A DNA stretch of 64,000 nt, taken from Paenibacillus antibioticophila (lineage in GTDB: Bacteria > Bacillota > Bacilli > Paenibacillales > Paenibacillaceae). The translations under genes were made by a program, and so were the position numbers. The DNA is taken from assembly GCF_000455265.1 (NCBI RefSeq), contig NZ_HG005140.1, forward strand, positions 517,877-581,876. The letters run 5' to 3'. The notes under the pieces are model-generated. The model saw only the letters and a list, made by a program, of their open reading frames with translations. It searched no databases and was not told the DNA's origin. Shown here in pieces: positions 53,416 to 62,931 of this stretch. Positions within the stretch are counted from its first letter, which is position 1, and each line of letters opens with the position of its first letter.

Positions 53416-55323
53416 ATGAAAGCGCAGTATATCGATCTGATTCATTACCTGACTGAAAATAGCAGCGATTGGATTTCATCGCAAAGCTTGGCTGATGAAT
53501 GCGGTGTGTCCAAACGCAGCATCAAATCCTATATCAGTGAGATTAATGCTATCCACCACGGGTTAATCCGATCCTCGAACAAAGGTTATAAGGTGGATAC
53601 GGATAAAGTAAATAAGTTTTTGGCAAGTGAACAAGAAGCTATCCCTCAAACCCAGTCTGAGAGAACGGCATATATAATAAAGAAATTGATTCAAACCAAT
53701 GACCCGATTTTTATTTACGATCTGAGCGATGCGCTGTTTATCAGCGACTCAACGCTTAGGCTTGATTTGAAGTTGATCAAAGAAAAGCTCGCCAAGAAAA
53801 ACCTGGAGTTACAATTGAGCAAGGAGCATATTAGGCTGCAGGGAGCGGAAAAGGATAAGCGAAAGCTGATGAGCAGTATTTTATATGAGGAGGCCAACGG
53901 CAGCTTTATTGACATTGATAAAATAAAAGGGCTTTATAAAGAGTTAAATGTCGATTACATTCGGGAGGTTGTCGTTGAAAGCTTTTCCGCCCATCACTTT
54001 TTTACGAATGATTATTATTTGACGAATGTGATTATTCATATCACCATCGCACTGGACAGAATGAAGCATGACTTTCAGTTTTTAAATAAAACCGTAAATT
54101 ATAACGTTGACAGCACCGTCTATTCGATTGCTAAAGAGATCGCTTTTAAATTGGAATCGTATTTTCATGTCACCTATACAGAAGAGGAGATTGCTGATCT
54201 AGCCATCTTAATTTTGTGCAATGGAACCAATGTTAACTTTACGCAAATTGAAGTAAGCGACCTGGAGAATATCGCCGGGAAAGCTTGTATCGATCTGGTT
54301 AGTAAAATAGCCACCGATTTGGACAAGTATTACTATATCAATATTGCTGATTCCGATTTTATTACCCGCTTTACCCTGCATATTAAGAACCTGTTAATGC
54401 GGTTAAAGAACAACCATTCAACAAAAAATCCGCTAACGAATACCATCAAAAGAGAATGTCCGCTGATTTATGACTGCGCCGTACACGCCTCCCATGTGAT
54501 TAAGGAGGAAACGGGGTTTAGCATCAGTGACGATGAAATCGCTTATCTAGCCTTTCACCTGGGGTATGCTATCGATCTGCAGCGGCAATCGAATATAAAA
54601 ATTTCATGCACGGTGCTGTTCCCGCTTTACTACAATATGAATGTGCAGATTATCAATAAATTACAGCAGTACTTCGGGGATGATATTTCGATTCATTCGA
54701 TTGTTACGGATGAGAGCGATCTGAATCATGCAACTAGTGATTTTATTATTTCTTCCGCCCAATTGCACAAGATTCCGGAAATACCTTATGTCGTGATTAC
54801 CCCGTTTTTTATCGAAAGTGATCGGGAGAAAGTGTCGGACAAAATCTTTGAATTAAAAGAACAGAAGAAGAAAAAACAATTTAAGACCCACCTGAAATAC
54901 TTTTTAGACGAAAGACATTTCTGCAGTTCAACAGCAAGGACTGAGAAAGAAGAGGTTTTACAGTATATCTGTCAGATTATGAATCAGGATGGTTATACGG
55001 ACGAGGATTTTTATACGAAAATTATGGAACGGGAAGCGATATCCTCCACCGCGTTCGGACAAGTGGCTATTCCTCATGCCATTAAAATGGAATCCCGGAA
55101 AACGGGTATGTTCATTTATTTGAATCCGAACGGCATCACATGGGATCACTCTACCGTGAAAATTGTTATGCTAATCACCGTCAGCGGAGAGGATCGAAAA
55201 ATATTCCGCGATGTATTCGATGCACTCGCCACCATATTGACGGACGATAAAAACGTGAATCTCTTGTCATCGGTTAATCAATTTGAAAGTTTTATCAATC
55301 AGCTCATGGACTGCTGGGAATAA
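53416..55323 (+). CDS. PRD-containing transcriptional regulator with EII domains (LicR/CelR-like)
   Basis: A 635-residue regulator. An N-terminal helix-turn-helix (residues 1-65, with SSQSLADECGVSKRSIKSYI) and a second HTH (~75-150, DALFISDSTLRLDLKLIKEK) are followed by PRD1 (~165-285), PRD2 (~290-395, with the His in CAVHASHVIKEE), an EIIB-like part (~400-485) and a C-terminal EIIA (mannitol/fructose) domain. That domain has its His in STAFGQVAIPHAIKM near residue 555. Such proteins activate beta-glucoside PTS operons when unphosphorylated by EIIB and phosphorylated by HPr. The EIIB-like part lacks an obvious P-loop Cys motif. The ATG at 53416 lies 6 bases after GAGGG. It is divergent from, and likely controls, the celA operon. 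Confidence 0.92.
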   Translation: MKAQYIDLIHYLTENSSDWISSQSLADECGVSKRSIKSYISEINAIHHGLIRSSNKGYKVDTDKVNKFLASEQEAIPQTQSERTAYIIKKLIQTNDPIFIYDLSDALFISDSTLRLDLKLIKEKLAKKNLELQLSKEHIRLQGAEKDKRKLMSSILYEEANGSFIDIDKIKGLYKELNVDYIREVVVESFSAHHFFTNDYYLTNVIIHITIALDRMKHDFQFLNKTVNYNVDSTVYSIAKEIAFKLESYFHVTYTEEEIADLAILILCNGTNVNFTQIEVSDLENIAGKACIDLVSKIATDLDKYYYINIADSDFITRFTLHIKNLLMRLKNNHSTKNPLTNTIKRECPLIYDCAVHASHVIKEETGFSISDDEIAYLAFHLGYAIDLQRQSNIKISCTVLFPLYYNMNVQIINKLQQYFGDDISIHSIVTDESDLNHATSDFIISSAQLHKIPEIPYVVITPFFIESDREKVSDKIFELKEQKKKKQFKTHLKYFLDERHFCSSTARTEKEEVLQYICQIMNQDGYTDEDFYTKIMEREAISSTAFGQVAIPHAIKMESRKTGMFIYLNPNGITWDHSTVKIVMLITVSGEDRKIFRDVFDALATILTDDKNVNLLSSVNQFESFINQLMDCWE

Positions 55324-55420
55324 GCCTTAACAATACGATTTCGGATCCGTGATACCGTTCCGGGGTCGGAACGTCCCCCCTCCGCCTGTGCCGCTGGAGT
55401 TTAGGATAAAGGGCATGAAG

Positions 55421-55450
55421 AAAACCATCCCGGAAGGGATGGTTTTTTTC
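55421..55450. terminator. Shared terminator of PRD regulator and FAD oxidoreductase genes
   Basis: AACCATCCC (55423-55431), loop GGAA, and GGGATGGTT (55436-55444) form a 9-base stem. T residues follow on the plus strand and A residues flank the other side. It serves the converging genes on both strands. Confidence 0.88.
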
Positions 55451-55460
55451 ATGGTGCGCC

Positions 55461-56909
55461 TTACTTACTCACGACGATCTTGTAATCCTTCTCCAAATAC
55501 TGATGAATCCGCTTGAAGTCGGCTTGGGTCAGCTCGTCCAGACGTCTGCCTTGCTTCAGCTCCCGGCCTAGAATAATGCCGATCGTCTGACCGGCCAGAG
55601 CCGTCGTCGGCACGATTCGCGCACTGCCATAGGCCTTGATGGTTGCTCCGACATTCTTGCCCGCGACAAGGACATTGTCATACGACTTCAGCATGAAGGA
55701 ACGCAGCGGAATCCCGTAGCGATCCGGCTTGCCGTAGCCGATGCCCTTCGTGACAGCCCGAGTGGCCTGCAGGTCAACGGCGTACCCGCCAATCGTAACG
55801 TTATCCCAGAACATCCGGCTCGACATCAGGTCCGGGTAATCCAGCACATATTTCGTCTCATAACGGTTGAAATCCCGGATGTACAAGTACTCTGGAAGCT
55901 CGCCCAATTTGGCTTTTTCAAAGCCAGGGATATTCTTCTGCATAAATGTAAGGATATACGGCGCTTCCTTCTTCGCCTTGCTCACTGCGTTCTCCACCGA
56001 CTTCAGATCCGAAGGATCGACATCGTACACGAGCAGTGCGTTGATCACGACATCGCCGTCCTTCTGATACGTTGCATTGAGTCCCCGCAGCATAAACAGC
56101 TTGTCCTGCGGCTTATAATTGTACGTGATGTTGCTGAACCCGGCTGCAAAATTCCAATCCACATAAGTGTTGGCGCCGTACTTCTTGCGCACATTGGTCA
56201 GCGGATAATCCTCCAGCACAGCCTGATGCAGCTTGTTCCAATTCACATTTTTAAAATTCAGCATATATGTAGCGGCCATATAATCGGGCTTCTGCCCGTC
56301 ATAGATACTCTCCATTCCCGGAATACGGCTCTCCCCAAGCTTGCCGGTCAGCGCATTAAAGTCCGTATTCTCCACCCAGTATTCAGCCTCAACCGTAAAT
56401 GGGTTACCGAGTCTGTTCTTGTAGGTCAGCGATTTCACCGTCTTCTTGCTGCCCTCTCCCTGAGTCTTCACGGACTCAATGGTGATGCCGCTTTTCAGCG
56501 GAATGCCCTGGATCAGATTCTGATAAAATTTCTCAAACGAAGCCAGCCTGCGAACATTTCCTGCTTTATAATCGGCATACAGCGGCTTCAACGCCCCTTG
56601 AACCAGGCTGCGTCCCTTATTGTCATTGGGCTCGTCCAGCACAATCATCTGACCCTGAATCAGCTCACCGCCCGGCTTGCTGCGAGGGTCAAGAATTAGA
56701 ACATTCAGCCCCTGATCGCGGGCGGACCTGGCCAGAAGCACACCCTGAAGCTCACTGCCGATAATGACCACATCATAATGAAGAACCCCATCACCGGAGG
56801 CTTTGGCCGAAGCCTCCCCCTTTGCCGCCAGAGAAATACCAGGCACCTGCACAAACAGCGCCATAACCAGCAGCAACACCACGTACCTTGAAATCTTTTT
56901 CATTCCCAT
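55461..56909 (-). CDS. Secreted FAD-dependent oxidoreductase (FAD_oxidored family)
   Basis: A protein of about 482 residues with an N-terminal signal sequence (KKISRYVVLLLVMALFVQVPGISLAA) and a Rossmann FAD motif modified from the usual GxGxxG (YDVVIIGSELQGVLLARSAR, where the second Gly is Glu). A C-terminal segment, DNVLVAGKNVGATIKAYGSAR, is typical of the family (PF12831), and LNFKNVNWNKLHQ lies in the substrate region. The export signal is unusual for a flavoenzyme and suggests Tat- or Sec-exported protein with a loosely bound or absent flavin. The start is ambiguous: ATG 56909 is used here; a GTG at 56924 abuts GGGA. Function unknown. No partner gene is adjacent. Confidence 0.75.
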   Translation of the reverse strand: MGMKKISRYVVLLLVMALFVQVPGISLAAKGEASAKASGDGVLHYDVVIIGSELQGVLLARSARDQGLNVLILDPRSKPGGELIQGQMIVLDEPNDNKGRSLVQGALKPLYADYKAGNVRRLASFEKFYQNLIQGIPLKSGITIESVKTQGEGSKKTVKSLTYKNRLGNPFTVEAEYWVENTDFNALTGKLGESRIPGMESIYDGQKPDYMAATYMLNFKNVNWNKLHQAVLEDYPLTNVRKKYGANTYVDWNFAAGFSNITYNYKPQDKLFMLRGLNATYQKDGDVVINALLVYDVDPSDLKSVENAVSKAKKEAPYILTFMQKNIPGFEKAKLGELPEYLYIRDFNRYETKYVLDYPDLMSSRMFWDNVTIGGYAVDLQATRAVTKGIGYGKPDRYGIPLRSFMLKSYDNVLVAGKNVGATIKAYGSARIVPTTALAGQTIGIILGRELKQGRRLDELTQADFKRIHQYLEKDYKIVVSK

Positions 56910-56993
56910 CAACGTCTTTTCCACTCCCTATGGATAATTGGTTCACCTATATTATCGGTGGAAAAGGGGGATTTTAACAGGGAGGATTTGTAT

Positions 56994-57027
56994 AAAAAGG
57001 GGATCCCCTATGTATAGGGCAATCCCC
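56994..57027 (-). terminator. Terminator of the DUF6809 gene
   Basis: On the minus strand GGGGATTGCCCTATA and TAGGGGATCCCC form a stem with a small bulge and are followed by CCTTTTTATAC. It lies 38 bases after the DUF6809 stop codon. Confidence 0.75.
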
Positions 57028-57064
57028 GTGAGTACTATTCATGAATAGATGGATGATCGTTCCA

Positions 57065-57331
57065 TCACTCAACGTACACTTCAACTACCATCCGTGCCCC
57101 CAGCCGAAATCCCTGCGAAAAGGATGCCGCCAGTTCCATGCTCTGAAGCTTCTGATAAAGCTCAAACAATTCCTCCAGCTCGCGAAACTCATCGACGGAG
57201 AGCTTTCCTTTCCACGAATCCATGGACTCGGACACTTGTCTGCATAGCTGGCGGTATTGCGGATCACGGGGGACATTGGCTTCATTAGGAATGAGCTCGC
57301 CGTAGTATAAAGATTCGAGGAAATTGGGCAT
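57065..57331 (-). CDS. DUF6809 family small protein
   Basis: An 88-residue acidic, helical, soluble protein: FLESLYYGELIPNEANVP at the start and ASFSQGFRLGARMVVEVYV at the end are the two family signatures. The middle has a coiled-coil-like stretch (VDEFRELEELFELYQKLQ). The family is frequent in Firmicutes, often next to mobile or accessory genes, and is of unknown function. GGAGGT lies 7 bases before the ATG at 57331. It has its own terminator on the downstream side and lies just outside the McrBC-like region. Confidence 0.8.
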   Translation of the reverse strand: MPNFLESLYYGELIPNEANVPRDPQYRQLCRQVSESMDSWKGKLSVDEFRELEELFELYQKLQSMELAASFSQGFRLGARMVVEVYVE

Positions 57332-57416
57332 GGGGAGACCTCCGTACTTTTCTTAAAAGTATACCGAAAATAGAGTTGCCATGTGGTACGTGAATGCGTA
57401 TAGCTTGTATGTGAAG

Positions 57417-57443
57417 ACAAAAAAGGCACCTGGTAGGTGCCTT
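57417..57443 (-). terminator. Terminator of the McrBC-like operon
   Basis: AAGGCACC (57423-57430), loop TGGTA, and GGTGCCTT (57436-57443) form an 8-base perfect stem. On the minus strand it is followed by TTTTGTC. It begins 65 bases after the stop codon of the nuclease gene. Confidence 0.8.
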
Positions 57444-57470
57444 GAAAATTGATTTTGTTATTCACTATTG

Positions 57471-57500
57471 AATTAGGGCAGATTAGGGCAGATTAGGGCA
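57471..57500. repeat. Three tandem copies of a 10-base unit
   Basis: GATTAGGGCA occurs twice in tandem at 57481-57500, preceded by AATTAGGGCA at 57471-57480. It sits between the terminator and the stop codon of the nuclease gene (57508), in its 3' untranslated region. Probably replication slippage. Confidence 0.8.
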
Positions 57501-57507
57501 GTAAAAT

Positions 57508-59889
57508 TCAGTCCTCCACCCGAATCCCCAATACCGATTCTGCCAAATCCACATGTTCATGATCTAACTGCACTTTGACCTTACCGATCCTTCGAGCTTC
57601 ACGCCATAATCTTAAGTCTTCTTCATTTTCCAGCTTCAACTCCGCAATTTCACTAGCCCTATCAAACATGTACTTACTTGTATACAGACAAGTAAGTATC
57701 CTTTGACCCCCTAAAGCAATAGGCTTGTCCCGCTGCTGCCAACGCTCAATCGTAAATCTAACATATAGGTCCTCCTCCGTCCCAGGTCGAGCGGGTCGTT
57801 CCGTGATCTCACTTCTCCTAACGACCTTCCAGTCTATAACTTTTCCAAACCAGTGAATACCTCTATTTTTTGATCCTAGGAACTTTCCACGTGACTGACA
57901 CATTGCAATATACTCGATTTGGGTTAAAAGCTTGTGGTCTGCAAGATTTTTAAGGGGCATATGATAGAAAGCATGTTCCAAAGCTACATTTAACTGAGCC
58001 GGTCCCCTCACCGAGCCGACAAGAACATTTTTCCCAACATATTTATTATAGTAATATTCCTTTGTCCCGCGTGGACGAGTGGAACGTTCGTATGCTTTTT
58101 CTGGACTATCTTGAATCATTTCGTCAAGAAGTTGTTCCATAAGATTTGTTGCGTTCGGTAGAAACGGAATTGCCCCAATGTTGACTAACTGAATGCTTTT
58201 ATATAAAGGATGCTCCTTAAACTTCTCCTCATCAGAATATGGAAAAAGCACATACGCCCCGAACATACTCCGTTCATACTCACCGTTATGTTTATCCTTG
58301 TACACAATCGCATCCCGATAACGGTGCATCGTGTTAATATCGTCTTCCTCCGGACCGGGTTGATTGTACTTCTTCCCATAAGGGGTCCCTTCATAGGCTG
58401 GATTCAGACGATATTTTGCATCAAAGACATATTTATACTCAATAGCAGCATCATTCTTTTTTAATGCCAGTACATTATCAGGCCTTTGTTTTAAGGTAGA
58501 ATCACCATCCCCGGTAGGTAGGGAGTTGTAATACAGGGTAAATATCTCGCCATTACGCGGATTACGATAGACGATCTTTGCCTTTTTGCTTTGATTTAGC
58601 GTAACAAAAAGACTATTTCGATTCAGTTTGATAAAGTCTTGACTAATTAACTCATATTTTCGCTGCAATAATTCGTGGATCTTCAAGAAACACCAATACT
58701 CGTATAGCTGTGCCATGTCCTTCATAGATAAGCGGAATAAGTCCCCTTGGATCGAAAGACCCTTCATGAGTAAGAGATAGATCCGGTATACTTCTCGATA
58801 TCCCGGAGCCATTTGCAGTACGAGCGTCAAAGAAATCCGTTTCATATCCCCAACATCTAAAAAGTCTTGCTTCAATAGTCGTTGTAACTGCGTGTTCATC
58901 AGGTCAATTTTTTTGAGCAATAGGGGATCTGGATTTTTCTTTTTCACAACATACTTTCTGAGTTCATTTAACTTTGAAGAAATTCGTACTAATGCCCAGC
59001 GAACGAAGCGGTTCTCCGCTGTATCAAAGTCCATATATCGCTTAGCTTCAAGCACATGAGTAGGTAGCTGTTGTCCCTGAGCAAAAAGCTCCGGTCTTTT
59101 TCGCAAAAAAGCAATGTTCTCCTTCCCTACCCGCTTCGCTCTAGAGGCCTCTACCAGATGAGATTCACGGCGCATTTTGTAATGCGGCGCATTTTTGATG
59201 CGATCGATCCCCTGGGTAAGCTGCCCAAAAGCCTGCTGTAATATCGTAAAAAACTCCGTCAGACTCTGGTGCCGCGTTTCCCTTAACCCTGTGAGATGAA
59301 ACGTCTTGCGAAGAAAGTCAAAAGACAGATTGTATATCTGATCATTAACCTCCCGCAAAATCACTTCGTAATCACGCTTGTAATCCATTTTGGAAGGGAA
59401 TACTTCGAGCTGCAGCCTGAAGATGACCTCGCCATGCAGGCGAAATTCTAGCTCCGACAGACCTACATCATTTCCAAAGTTAAGCACACCTGACAAGATT
59501 CTCCCCTTCTTACCCAAGGCCTTTATTGCCTGCCGTAGGTTTACATTTTCATGGAAAAAGGCAATGGGGAGTTCCGACTCTTTTTCCACAACAAGTTCAT
59601 AAGCCTGCGTTTCGAAAAACAAAGGCCCTGCCGGATCGCCAGGCTTCCAAGCTTGGAGGCCTGATGTCTGATGAGAAAACACTTGTATCGATTGTATCTC
59701 CAGTTTCGAAAAGGGAGCTTCCACATGAAAATGGGCATCAGACCATACACCCCCCTCCTGACGATGAAGCTGTAAAGTCTCAACGGTGGGATGAAACGGT
59801 TTCCCTTTGATATAGAGATCAAACAGATTAGTCTCTATTCGTAGCAGCTCAATCGGGGCATTATGATAACCAGTAAGAGGTGAACCCAT
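57508..59889 (-). CDS. McrC-like nuclease, DUF2357 with PD-(D/E)XK domain
   Basis: A protein of about 793 residues with an N-terminal DUF2357-like region (beta-rich start, GYHNAPIELLRIETNLFDLY) and a middle helical region. A PD-(D/E)XK nuclease core follows, with Asp471 in RPDNVLAL and Asp490/Lys492 in FDAKYRL, spaced as in the DUF524 nuclease. The C-terminal ~170 residues include IEYIAMCQSRGKFLGS, GIHWFGKVIDWKV and VRFTIERWQQRDKPI, a possible PUA/EVE-like modified-base reader (inference). The gene overlaps the end of the McrB-like gene by 29 bases if the ATG at 59889 is used (59931 is an alternative), so the two products are coupled. It would cut invading DNA when driven by the AAA+ partner. 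Confidence 0.8.
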   Translation of the reverse strand: MGSPLTGYHNAPIELLRIETNLFDLYIKGKPFHPTVETLQLHRQEGGVWSDAHFHVEAPFSKLEIQSIQVFSHQTSGLQAWKPGDPAGPLFFETQAYELVVEKESELPIAFFHENVNLRQAIKALGKKGRILSGVLNFGNDVGLSELEFRLHGEVIFRLQLEVFPSKMDYKRDYEVILREVNDQIYNLSFDFLRKTFHLTGLRETRHQSLTEFFTILQQAFGQLTQGIDRIKNAPHYKMRRESHLVEASRAKRVGKENIAFLRKRPELFAQGQQLPTHVLEAKRYMDFDTAENRFVRWALVRISSKLNELRKYVVKKKNPDPLLLKKIDLMNTQLQRLLKQDFLDVGDMKRISLTLVLQMAPGYREVYRIYLLLMKGLSIQGDLFRLSMKDMAQLYEYWCFLKIHELLQRKYELISQDFIKLNRNSLFVTLNQSKKAKIVYRNPRNGEIFTLYYNSLPTGDGDSTLKQRPDNVLALKKNDAAIEYKYVFDAKYRLNPAYEGTPYGKKYNQPGPEEDDINTMHRYRDAIVYKDKHNGEYERSMFGAYVLFPYSDEEKFKEHPLYKSIQLVNIGAIPFLPNATNLMEQLLDEMIQDSPEKAYERSTRPRGTKEYYYNKYVGKNVLVGSVRGPAQLNVALEHAFYHMPLKNLADHKLLTQIEYIAMCQSRGKFLGSKNRGIHWFGKVIDWKVVRRSEITERPARPGTEEDLYVRFTIERWQQRDKPIALGGQRILTCLYTSKYMFDRASEIAELKLENEEDLRLWREARRIGKVKVQLDHEHVDLAESVLGIRVED

Positions 59890-62074
59890 CTTCCTCAAGC
59901 CTCCGTAACATCGAAGCGATTTTTCTTGCACTTAGCGGATACTTAGCCTCACTTATCATTCGATTGAGCTTAGTTCCCTCGAATAAAGAGCCTAAATCCT
60001 CCAAATAGTCATTTTCAGCAAATGTTGCAACCACGCACTCCTTCAACAATTTTAAAAGAACTTTTTTGATTGATACACTGCTACCTTGAATTCGCGGCAG
60101 TATTTTTTGGAGTAATTGACGATCAAACGCTTCTTCCTCAGAACACAAGCTAAATCTCTGATTATAGAGCATATAAAAACATACCGCATCCCGAATTCGG
60201 AACCCTACATGAGCATGAATCTCCTCTAGAATATTATTAATTTGTACTAGGGAATGGGTTGTCTTCGTGATTAGGGCTTTGGTATCCGCATTGAATGCAT
60301 CCACAAGCTGAAGATAGTCACTTCTAAGGAACTGATTCGGAGTAGGTGCTGAGCTAAGCTCCATTCCTGGCTCCTCATCGGGAAACTGAGCTAAATAGAT
60401 ATCATTGAACTCTATCGTATTTGCACGGTCGAGCACCTTTTTACTAAACGGATGAGTCGTCTCATCCATATTGACCGTTCCGATCAAATATACATTCTCA
60501 GGAATTGACAGATTGCCATATGTCCGTTGATCTTCACCCTGCATAAGGGAATCTTCTTGAATGACCGGGTCAGTTACAATACTCTCGTCTTCCCACTTCT
60601 GGGTCTCGAGAATGCTGAGGATATCGCTGAAATAATGCTCCACCCTAGCTAAATTCATCTCATCAAGGCAGATGAAATAAGGTCTACTCCGGTTTCTTGA
60701 TGCCTTCAATAGCACTTTAGTTACCTGGCCCGGGCGGAATTTCCCTGACAAATCACTATAGCCTATTAGATCCGATGGATCGCTCCAATCCGGCCGGACA
60801 GGAATTAGCGTAAATTGACCATTATCCGTAGTAGCACCCACAGCCTCAGCAAAGAGTTTGATCAGCTTTGTTTTCCCCGTTCCCGAAACGCCTGCTAGGA
60901 TAACAAAGGGTTTGGTTTTTAGGGAGAGGTAGAAGTTTTCGATCAACCCTGGTGTATATGCGAATCCCTTATGTTTTATGTATGCTTTTATACTATCAAG
61001 CTGCTCACGAACTGCCTCATCCATAATCTCTTCCACCAATTCTAAAGGGAATTCTGGCTCAGTTACCTCATCTGCTCCAACCAATCTATCAACATACTTC
61101 CGATATGTAGTCATAAGTTGCTCTAAATCAGCGATTAATTGATCATCACTCGGAATATTAGATGCATCGTACCTCTTATATGCGACCGTAGAAACTTGGT
61201 AATCTCGCCCCAAGCCAGCCGCTGTCAAATGAATATCTTCATCCGTAGAAAAACCCTCAAAAGACAGGTCGCTCCTTAGATCAAGCACCTTTTGATGTAA
61301 ATACTCATATCCACCTCTTCTTCCTCGATCTTTAATCGGCTTAGTAACTCCTTGATTAAAGGTCAAGTAAACCGCGCTCATATCCTCTGCAAAAAGATAA
61401 ACAATGTATTCACCATACTGAGTGGATTTTGTTATTCGGGTATCCATGAGTGCTATCCAAGGCACCGTTGCCCAATTCCCCTTTCCGACTGAACCATTAA
61501 TTCGAATATGCTCAGAAACGAAAGAAAGTGAGTTAAGCTGTTCAGGTAGCTTTTCCCTGAATAGATCACCTAGAGGATGATTAGCAATCGGCTCGGATTT
61601 AGCCCCAATATATGTACGTAAGATTTGATCTAAACCATCCTTAAGAGAGAATTCATACCTAGGTTCAAGCTGAGTATAATACAAATCTAATTCTTGGTTC
61701 GCGTAATCCTGAAGCTCTGACAATACTTCTGTGCCTTGAGACCATACTTTATCAGCGAATGTCAAATAGGCCCCACCAGATTGTTTAATAACAATCGAAC
61801 GAAGCGCTTCTATTGGAGTGTCAAGAATGGATCTTATTTGTGAAATATTCATAGACGCCCACTGTGATGATACTTTCGGTGGAGGTGCGTCCACAATAAG
61901 ATTATTAGTCTCTCTATATTGGTAATAGGTCAGAAACCTTTGTGCCACGTCATCAACTTTTAGCATCCTATCGTGGGTTTCCCGCCAAATGTCAATCATA
62001 GCAAGTACAAGTACCATTTTGTAAGATTTCTGTTTTGTGCGGAATATATTTGCAAATTCGACTGGAAGTGACAT
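59861..62074 (-). CDS. McrB-like AAA+ ATPase with MrcB/DUF3578 N-terminal domain
   Basis: A 737-residue protein. Residues ~1-90 are helical. Residues ~95-310 carry the MrcB/DUF3578 domain (YANQELDLYYTQLEPRYE, GNWATVPWIALMDTRITKS, YIVYLFAEDMSAVYLTFN), the putative recognition part. Residues ~385-560 hold an AAA_5 ATPase core: Walker A GVSGTGKTKLI near residue 397, Walker B FICLDEMNLARVEHYF near 468, and a sensor segment VYLIGTVNMDETTHPFSKKVLDRAN. This is the motor of a type IV restriction-like system. A clear GGAGGG site precedes the ATG at 62074. It lies directly upstream of the DUF2357 nuclease gene in the same operon. Confidence 0.88.
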   Translation of the reverse strand: MSLPVEFANIFRTKQKSYKMVLVLAMIDIWRETHDRMLKVDDVAQRFLTYYQYRETNNLIVDAPPPKVSSQWASMNISQIRSILDTPIEALRSIVIKQSGGAYLTFADKVWSQGTEVLSELQDYANQELDLYYTQLEPRYEFSLKDGLDQILRTYIGAKSEPIANHPLGDLFREKLPEQLNSLSFVSEHIRINGSVGKGNWATVPWIALMDTRITKSTQYGEYIVYLFAEDMSAVYLTFNQGVTKPIKDRGRRGGYEYLHQKVLDLRSDLSFEGFSTDEDIHLTAAGLGRDYQVSTVAYKRYDASNIPSDDQLIADLEQLMTTYRKYVDRLVGADEVTEPEFPLELVEEIMDEAVREQLDSIKAYIKHKGFAYTPGLIENFYLSLKTKPFVILAGVSGTGKTKLIKLFAEAVGATTDNGQFTLIPVRPDWSDPSDLIGYSDLSGKFRPGQVTKVLLKASRNRSRPYFICLDEMNLARVEHYFSDILSILETQKWEDESIVTDPVIQEDSLMQGEDQRTYGNLSIPENVYLIGTVNMDETTHPFSKKVLDRANTIEFNDIYLAQFPDEEPGMELSSAPTPNQFLRSDYLQLVDAFNADTKALITKTTHSLVQINNILEEIHAHVGFRIRDAVCFYMLYNQRFSLCSEEEAFDRQLLQKILPRIQGSSVSIKKVLLKLLKECVVATFAENDYLEDLGSLFEGTKLNRMISEAKYPLSARKIASMLRRLEEDGFTSYWLS

Positions 62075-62124
62075 GCTTTGCCCTCCGGGATTTTAGTAGA
62101 TTAGTTTACTCGTGAATGTAACAA

Positions 62125-62931
62125 TTAAATTGAATACTCAACTACTTGTTTTTTAGGAATTCTATATGTAAATACCTCTTGTTTAAATAGCTCCTCTTTT
62201 GATAGGATTTTAAAAATTGCCGCTTTCTTGATGTCTATACTGTCTCCGAGAAGCATATTATTTCTGTCGATTAAATGATAGATATACCATCTTTTTTTAC
62301 TGTCTTCATTAATTATATAAAATACTTCTTTTGAATAATCTCTCCAAATAGATCTATAATGTTCAAATATCCCCTTAGAAAATATTGTGAAAACAGTATT
62401 AACAATAAACATACCTAAACATAAAAACAATATCAAATAGATATTTTGCTTTGCATTATCTAAAAACAATTCTTCTTTTTTCAGAGCATCCGAGAGGGTA
62501 ACAGGAAATATAGAATATAGTTGCAAAAAAGCTATAAATAATGAAGCAAATGAAAGTATCCTATTTCGTCTCTCTTTCTCGCATCCTTTCTTCTTTAGAA
62601 AAGTAAAGTACCCGCTCATTATCAATGCTAATACATAAATAATGAAGGAAATATTCAAAAATCCCCCATCAACTTCAAGTATAAAAAAGACCCATGTAAG
62701 TAGAATAGAAAATAAAAAGGCTACATTAGATAGAACAATGATATTACCCATTCCCACCAAAAAATTCTTCTCTTTACTAAAATAAACCTTTTCTATTTTT
62801 GTTGAAGTTAATAAAGTAAGTGGTTGCGTTTTAAAAATTATTGCTATTAGCCCAATTGCAACGGATGCGATACTAATATATTTTGCTCCGAGTCCAACTT
62901 GAGAAAGTAATAGCATCAAATTACCAGACAA
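62125..62931 (-). CDS. Orphan membrane protein in the defence island
   Basis: A 268-residue protein with four to five hydrophobic helices between residues ~15 and ~185 (ISIASVAIGLIAIIFKT, NIIVLSNVAFLFSILLTWVF, FIIYVLALIMSGYFTFL, ILSFASLFIAFLQLYSIFPV, YLILFLCLGMFIVNTVFTI). A soluble C-terminal part (residues ~190-268) has RSIWRDYSKEVFYIINEDSK and GDSIDIKKAAIFKILSKEEL. No family was recognised. The gene is A/T-rich and lies 50 bases upstream of the McrB-like gene on the same strand. The start is a TTG at 62931, with GGAGGG 7 bases upstream; ATG 62916 is an alternative. A membrane effector or sensor for the neighbouring system is possible, but that is inference from position. Confidence 0.6.
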   Translation of the reverse strand: MSGNLMLLLSQVGLGAKYISIASVAIGLIAIIFKTQPLTLLTSTKIEKVYFSKEKNFLVGMGNIIVLSNVAFLFSILLTWVFFILEVDGGFLNISFIIYVLALIMSGYFTFLKKKGCEKERRNRILSFASLFIAFLQLYSIFPVTLSDALKKEELFLDNAKQNIYLILFLCLGMFIVNTVFTIFSKGIFEHYRSIWRDYSKEVFYIINEDSKKRWYIYHLIDRNNMLLGDSIDIKKAAIFKILSKEELFKQEVFTYRIPKKQVVEYSI

